From a virus, in IMG/VR virus record IMGVR_UViG_3300032087_006134, positions 1-48,902 of that record: a stretch of 48,902 bases of DNA; one strand, given 5' to 3'. The notes under the pieces are model-generated. The model made no database searches, was not told where the DNA came from, and saw only the letters and a list, made by a program, of their open reading frames with translations. Positions within the stretch are counted from its first letter, which is position 1. Every line of letters starts with the position of its first letter. The position numbers and the translations under genes are program-made. Positions 45,910-48,902 of this stretch are shown here, one piece after another.

Positions 45910-47085
45910 ATGGCGTACAAGAAATTTAAAAGCAACGACTTATTTTACAACACTCTGGAGATGCATCCCGAGTTTGATTTTGCAATTTACAACAGCAAAA
46001 TTTACCTAAACAACCGAGGAGCCATCACGGGCGCTCATGTTGATAATGCAGGCGATGTTCCAACCGGACACGTCAGCCTATACGAACTAAATGTTGATCG
46101 TCCAGATGGCGAGAAGATTTATCCCTTCATCAGCAAGAACGGTTCTCTCTCTTCTTTTAAGACAATCTCGACAGCAAGTTTTAATTCTGATTATGTTTAT
46201 GGCGATGAGATAACTGGCTCGTACCCGCTCTCCGCAAGTATTGTTCGAGAGTTCTTCGCGGCAACCGCTACTTCGCGGACTACAACAGCCAACCACCTAA
46301 ACTCACTCAGAAATACTCTTAACTTCTACCAGCCACTGAGTAACCACTATGCCTTCAGCGGCTCTCTTGGGGATAAGGGTACACAGGACGTAAATCTTAT
46401 TAGTATACCCTCCATTATTTTTGGTTCCGAGGTTGAGAAGGGCACTGTAGACCTTAAATTTTATGTTAGTGGAACGCTTATCGGACAACTCAAGGATCAG
46501 AACCGAGATGGTGAATTAATCCAAGTTGGACCCGAAGGAAGCGTAGGGTCGGGCTCCGTTGCGGGCGTAGTGCTTTACAACGAAGGTTTCGTGCTGCTAA
46601 CTGGCTCATGGGACATCGGCGCTGGTTTTGCTGGCGAACCTTATGTTGGAGGATCCCCAGTTGTACCAAAATGGATTTACTTTGGAAAAGGTGCGAACGA
46701 CGGCACAGCAACAGGAACAATTATCTCCTCCAGTTTTGGCATGACCCTCAAGGGCACAACCAAGACACAAACAATTACAATGTTGGCTCACGCACCCAAG
46801 GGTGAACTAAACCATTCCAACAACCCAACTTACTTGCAATTCAATCAATCAAAGACACCAAGCAGTTCATCTGTTGCTTATGTTGAGAACGACAACATTG
46901 CAATTAAAAACATTGTATCGTCTTCCTACTCCGATCCCTACGCGGACTTTAAGAAGACAACATACGTATCCTCAGTCGCAATTTACGACGAGAACAGAAA
47001 CTTAATCGGCATTGCAAAACTTGCAACACCAGTTAAGAAGACTGAAGATATCGAATACACATTCAAAATGAAGTTAGATATATAA
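45910..47085 (+). CDS. Virion structural protein, paralog of 44240 gene
   Basis: A 391-residue, beta-rich protein, longer than its paralog at 44240. N-terminal residues (AYKKFKSNDLFYNTLEMHPE, 2-21) are distinctive. The middle holds glycine-rich loops (GPEGSVGSGSVAGVVLYNEG). The C-terminal 100 residues share NPTYL, SVAIYDENRNLIGIAKL and a KK-containing end with the 44240 protein. No Shine-Dalgarno site is obvious in the 17-base gap. A surface or tail-periphery role is inferred. The gene ends one base before the RuvC-like gene. Confidence 0.68.
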   Translation: MAYKKFKSNDLFYNTLEMHPEFDFAIYNSKIYLNNRGAITGAHVDNAGDVPTGHVSLYELNVDRPDGEKIYPFISKNGSLSSFKTISTASFNSDYVYGDEITGSYPLSASIVREFFAATATSRTTTANHLNSLRNTLNFYQPLSNHYAFSGSLGDKGTQDVNLISIPSIIFGSEVEKGTVDLKFYVSGTLIGQLKDQNRDGELIQVGPEGSVGSGSVAGVVLYNEGFVLLTGSWDIGAGFAGEPYVGGSPVVPKWIYFGKGANDGTATGTIISSSFGMTLKGTTKTQTITMLAHAPKGELNHSNNPTYLQFNQSKTPSSSSVAYVENDNIAIKNIVSSSYSDPYADFKKTTYVSSVAIYDENRNLIGIAKLATPVKKTEDIEYTFKMKLDI

Positions 47086-47086
47086 C

Positions 47087-47617
47087 ATGAAAATACTGGG
47101 ACTTGATATAAGTTCCTCCAAGATAGGCATTGCACTTTTAGACAGCGACGAGATCGTTATAAGCGAAGTGCTCAAATTTAAAACAAGCATGTCCTTGGAA
47201 GAACGCGCTGAAATTTTTGAACAGCGAATGCGACAGATAAACGAACAGCACGTCGTTTACGATGTTTTCGTAGAACAACCTGCTATGATGTTTAAGGGCG
47301 GCAAGACAACCGCGTTTACAATGGCTACACTGCAACGGTTCAACGGAATGTGTTGTTATGTCGTGAACATTGTTTTCGAGATGGAGGCAGAATTAATCAA
47401 CCCGCTCTCCGCTCGCTCAGCCTTGGACATAAAAGTTCCGAGAGGCATTCCATCGAAGGAAAAGAAAAACTTTATTATTGAGAGAATGTCCGAACGTTTT
47501 GGTGAGGAGTTCTCCTACAACATGACGCGCCAAGGAAACCCGCAACCCGGAACGGACGACCGAGCCGACGCACTCGTCGTAGCATTAGCAGGTCCACTTT
47601 TACTTGACGAAGAATAA
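47087..47617 (+). CDS. RuvC-like Holliday junction resolvase
   Basis: A 176-residue protein with the RNase H-fold resolvase pattern: LGLDISSSKIGIALL (4-18) with catalytic Asp7, VFVEQPAMMF (60-69) with Glu63, and TDDRADALVVALA (156-168), supplying the final acidic residues Asp158 and Asp161. Length fits RuvC (about 170). RuvC-type enzymes cut branched DNA, and in phages they resolve junctions before packaging. It directly follows a virion gene with one base between, so it is probably in the late transcript, which suits a packaging-time function. Confidence 0.85.
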   Translation: MKILGLDISSSKIGIALLDSDEIVISEVLKFKTSMSLEERAEIFEQRMRQINEQHVVYDVFVEQPAMMFKGGKTTAFTMATLQRFNGMCCYVVNIVFEMEAELINPLSARSALDIKVPRGIPSKEKKNFIIERMSERFGEEFSYNMTRQGNPQPGTDDRADALVVALAGPLLLDEE

Positions 47618-47632
47618 ACTCTGTGTTATAGT
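47604..47632 (+). promoter_or_regulatory. Strong sigma70-like promoter before the primase gene
   Basis: TTGACG at 47604-47609 and TATAGT at 47627-47632 are separated by exactly 17 bases, and the -10 is preceded by TGT (extended -10). The -35 lies inside the end of the resolvase gene. The expected start point, about 7 bases after the -10, coincides with the ATG at 47639, so the transcript could be leaderless. This is the best bacterial-type promoter seen in the window. Confidence 0.65.
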
Positions 47633-47638
47633 TTATTC

Positions 47639-48574
47639 ATGCAGAAAAAGTTTAAGATCATATCCGCGATCCTTGGGGACAGTTATCGCTCCAACGACGA
47701 GCATCTTTTTGCGTGCCCGTATTGCAGGCACCCGAAGAAGAAGTTATCAATAAATATTGATAAGAATGTTTACAAATGCTGGATCTGCGAGTCAACGGGT
47801 AAAGACATTCGTCGCCTCGTTCGCCGCTTTGGCGACTTTAACCAACTGCAAGAGTGGGACACCCTCACGAATCGCGTCAATATTACAGACTTCGACGATA
47901 TCTTTGCAGAGAAAGAAGAATCCTCACCTTTCCCAGAAAGACTGGATATGCCGCAGGGCTTTGCTTCACTAAACAACGAACCATCATTATCAGCCACCCC
48001 AGCCCTCAACTATCTTAAAAGACGAGGCGTGACGGAAACCGACATCCTATATTGGAAGATGGGCTACTGTATGGAGGGGCGATACGCTAAGCGCATCATC
48101 ATTCCTTCTTTTGATATCAACGGCGACTTAAACTATTTTATTGCGAGAACATTCTCCTCTGATCCTCGGAAATATCTTAACCCTCCTTGCTCCAAGGACG
48201 TTATCTTTAACGAACTTTATTTGGAGTGGGACACAGATCTCGTAATTACCGAGGGAGCGTTTGACGCCATTGTAGCAGGTCCAAATGCCGTCCCTTTGCT
48301 CGGCTCCACTCTTCGTTCGAACTCCAAGTTGTTTATGAAGATACTCCAGAAAGACACACCAGTTTTCCTTGCTCTCGATCCTGATGCAGCCAAAAAAGAG
48401 CAGAGGATCATTAAGACGCTGCTAAACTACGGTGTAGAAGTTTATAAGATCGACACCAGCGGCTATGAAGACGTTGCCGAAATGGGACGTGAGGAGTTCA
48501 CTCGCAGAAAAGAAAATGCGCTTTTTGTTGATGAAAGCGACTATTTATTAGAGACCGCTATCTTGAGTATTTAA
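47639..48574 (+). CDS. DNA primase, zinc finger plus Toprim (DnaG/gp61-like)
   Basis: A 311-residue protein. An N-terminal zinc-binding domain has CPYCRHPKKK (26-35) and YKCWICESTGKDI (45-57), giving Cys26, Cys29, Cys47 and Cys50. A Toprim domain follows: ITEGAFDAIVAGP (203-215) with Glu205, then VFLALDPDAAKKE (242-254) with the Asp pair 247/249. It makes RNA primers for lagging-strand synthesis in partnership with a helicase. It is smaller than bacterial DnaG (about 580) and close to T4 gp61 (342). No Shine-Dalgarno site precedes the ATG. A sigma70-like promoter overlaps the start region, so early expression separate from the virion genes is likely. Confidence 0.88.
   Translation: MQKKFKIISAILGDSYRSNDEHLFACPYCRHPKKKLSINIDKNVYKCWICESTGKDIRRLVRRFGDFNQLQEWDTLTNRVNITDFDDIFAEKEESSPFPERLDMPQGFASLNNEPSLSATPALNYLKRRGVTETDILYWKMGYCMEGRYAKRIIIPSFDINGDLNYFIARTFSSDPRKYLNPPCSKDVIFNELYLEWDTDLVITEGAFDAIVAGPNAVPLLGSTLRSNSKLFMKILQKDTPVFLALDPDAAKKEQRIIKTLLNYGVEVYKIDTSGYEDVAEMGREEFTRRKENALFVDESDYLLETAILSI
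48541..48548 (+). promoter_or_regulatory. Candidate late promoter element CTATTTAT inside primase gene end
   Basis: ACTATTTAT lies within the last codons of the primase gene and ends 28 bases before the ATG at 48577. The element would allow late expression of the following gene independently of the primase promoter. The site also encodes protein, so chance cannot be excluded. Confidence 0.4.
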
Positions 48575-48576
48575 AA

Positions 48577-48902
48577 ATGCCGCACGAACCAACTTCGATA
48601 TATCACGTTGGGTTGCGAAACGCTGGTTCTTACCAAGTATCCGCAGAACCCTATCTTACTGGTAACTTATCTGTACCAGCCTCTGGCTCAGAGCCAATAC
48701 AAATTGAGTTTCCAAACGTAAGTCGTTTTGTTATTATCACGAACACAACTCCCAACACTGTTGCAAACATGCCTATGCGTTTTGGCTTTTCAGCAAACGG
48801 AGTAAAGGGTATCGAGAACCACAACTATTGTATCTTAAACAACGGAGAAAGTTTCGAAGCAGAGTTTAAGGTTGTAGATGTTTTTCTCATGAGCGACAAC
48901 AG
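48577..48902 (+). CDS. Unidentified gene, 5' part (cut by window end)
   Basis: An open frame starts at ATG 48577, two bases after the primase stop, and continues without a stop to the window end (108 complete codons seen). The translation begins MPHEPTSIYHVGLRNAGSYQ and is beta-rich (LSVPASGSEPIQIEFPNVSR, then FVIITNTTPNTV), similar in style to virion decoration or tail proteins. No family is recognised. No good ribosome site is visible. The candidate late element at 48541 fits a structural role. Confidence 0.7.
   Translation, partial: MPHEPTSIYHVGLRNAGSYQVSAEPYLTGNLSVPASGSEPIQIEFPNVSRFVIITNTTPNTVANMPMRFGFSANGVKGIENHNYCILNNGESFEAEFKVVDVFLMSDN

Noticed and set aside
1-48902. tRNA genes, CRISPR arrays, insertion sequences, attachment sites
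   Set aside because: Gaps between genes are too short for most of these, and no cloverleaf-like, regularly spaced repeat, transposase or terminal inverted repeat pattern was noticed by eye.

Overview
The window is part of the genome of a large tailed bacteriophage with a contractile-type tail, distantly T4-like. Evidence: a gp55-like late sigma factor (15847-16536), a gp25-like baseplate wedge protein (23522-23923), a gp6/baseplate-J-like protein (23960-25762), very large virion proteins, a RuvC-like resolvase and a DnaG/gp61-type primase. All supported genes are on the + strand and tightly packed, with many TAATG, ATGA and GTGA stop/start overlaps. No stretch over about 100 bases lacks a gene. 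The host cannot be read from the sequence; a marine origin is only a guess from gene style.

Region 1 (1-15005) is a phage-borne glycan synthesis locus. It has six glycosyltransferases (108, 1363, 2205, 3118, 7964, 11961), three groups of sugar-nucleotide enzymes and an unusual central module. The sugar-nucleotide genes are: a 4,6-dehydratase (11006) plus an RfbH/E1-type iron-sulfur PLP 3-dehydrase (9678); Gmd plus a Fcl-like reductase (13715, 12810), giving GDP-L-fucose or a relative; and a mannose-6-phosphate isomerase-like cupin (14676). The central module (3861-7953) has a TPP enzyme of the acetolactate synthase family, an HpcH/HpaI-type aldolase, a two-cluster [4Fe-4S] protein that looks like cyanobacterial LdpA, and a small HAD phosphatase. 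TPP enzyme + E1 + 4,6-dehydratase + SDR recalls yersiniose-type branched 3,6-dideoxysugar synthesis. No classical E3 reductase is visible, so the LdpA-like protein is a candidate electron partner (inference).

Region 2 (15006-18224) has small genes, the late sigma factor, an unidentified probable tail protein and a lytic transglycosylase, ending in a terminator-like hairpin. Region 3 (18246-47085) is the tail/baseplate block: spike-like protein, a 1438-residue protein, gp25, gp6, a DNRLRE-like protein, a 3099-residue LamG-containing giant, further large proteins including one with a collagen-like tail and one with an FN3-like domain, two families of paralogous small virion proteins, and a J-domain protein. 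Region 4 (47087-48902) has a RuvC-like resolvase, a primase behind a strong sigma70-like promoter, and the start of another gene.

A shared element, roughly ACTATTTA(T/C), lies just upstream of 18258, 23522, 23960 (a variant), 43319 and 48577. I propose it as this phage's late promoter, read by the gp55-like sigma. The likely overall job of region 1 is to build and attach unusual deoxysugars, either to phage virion proteins or to host surface glycans.
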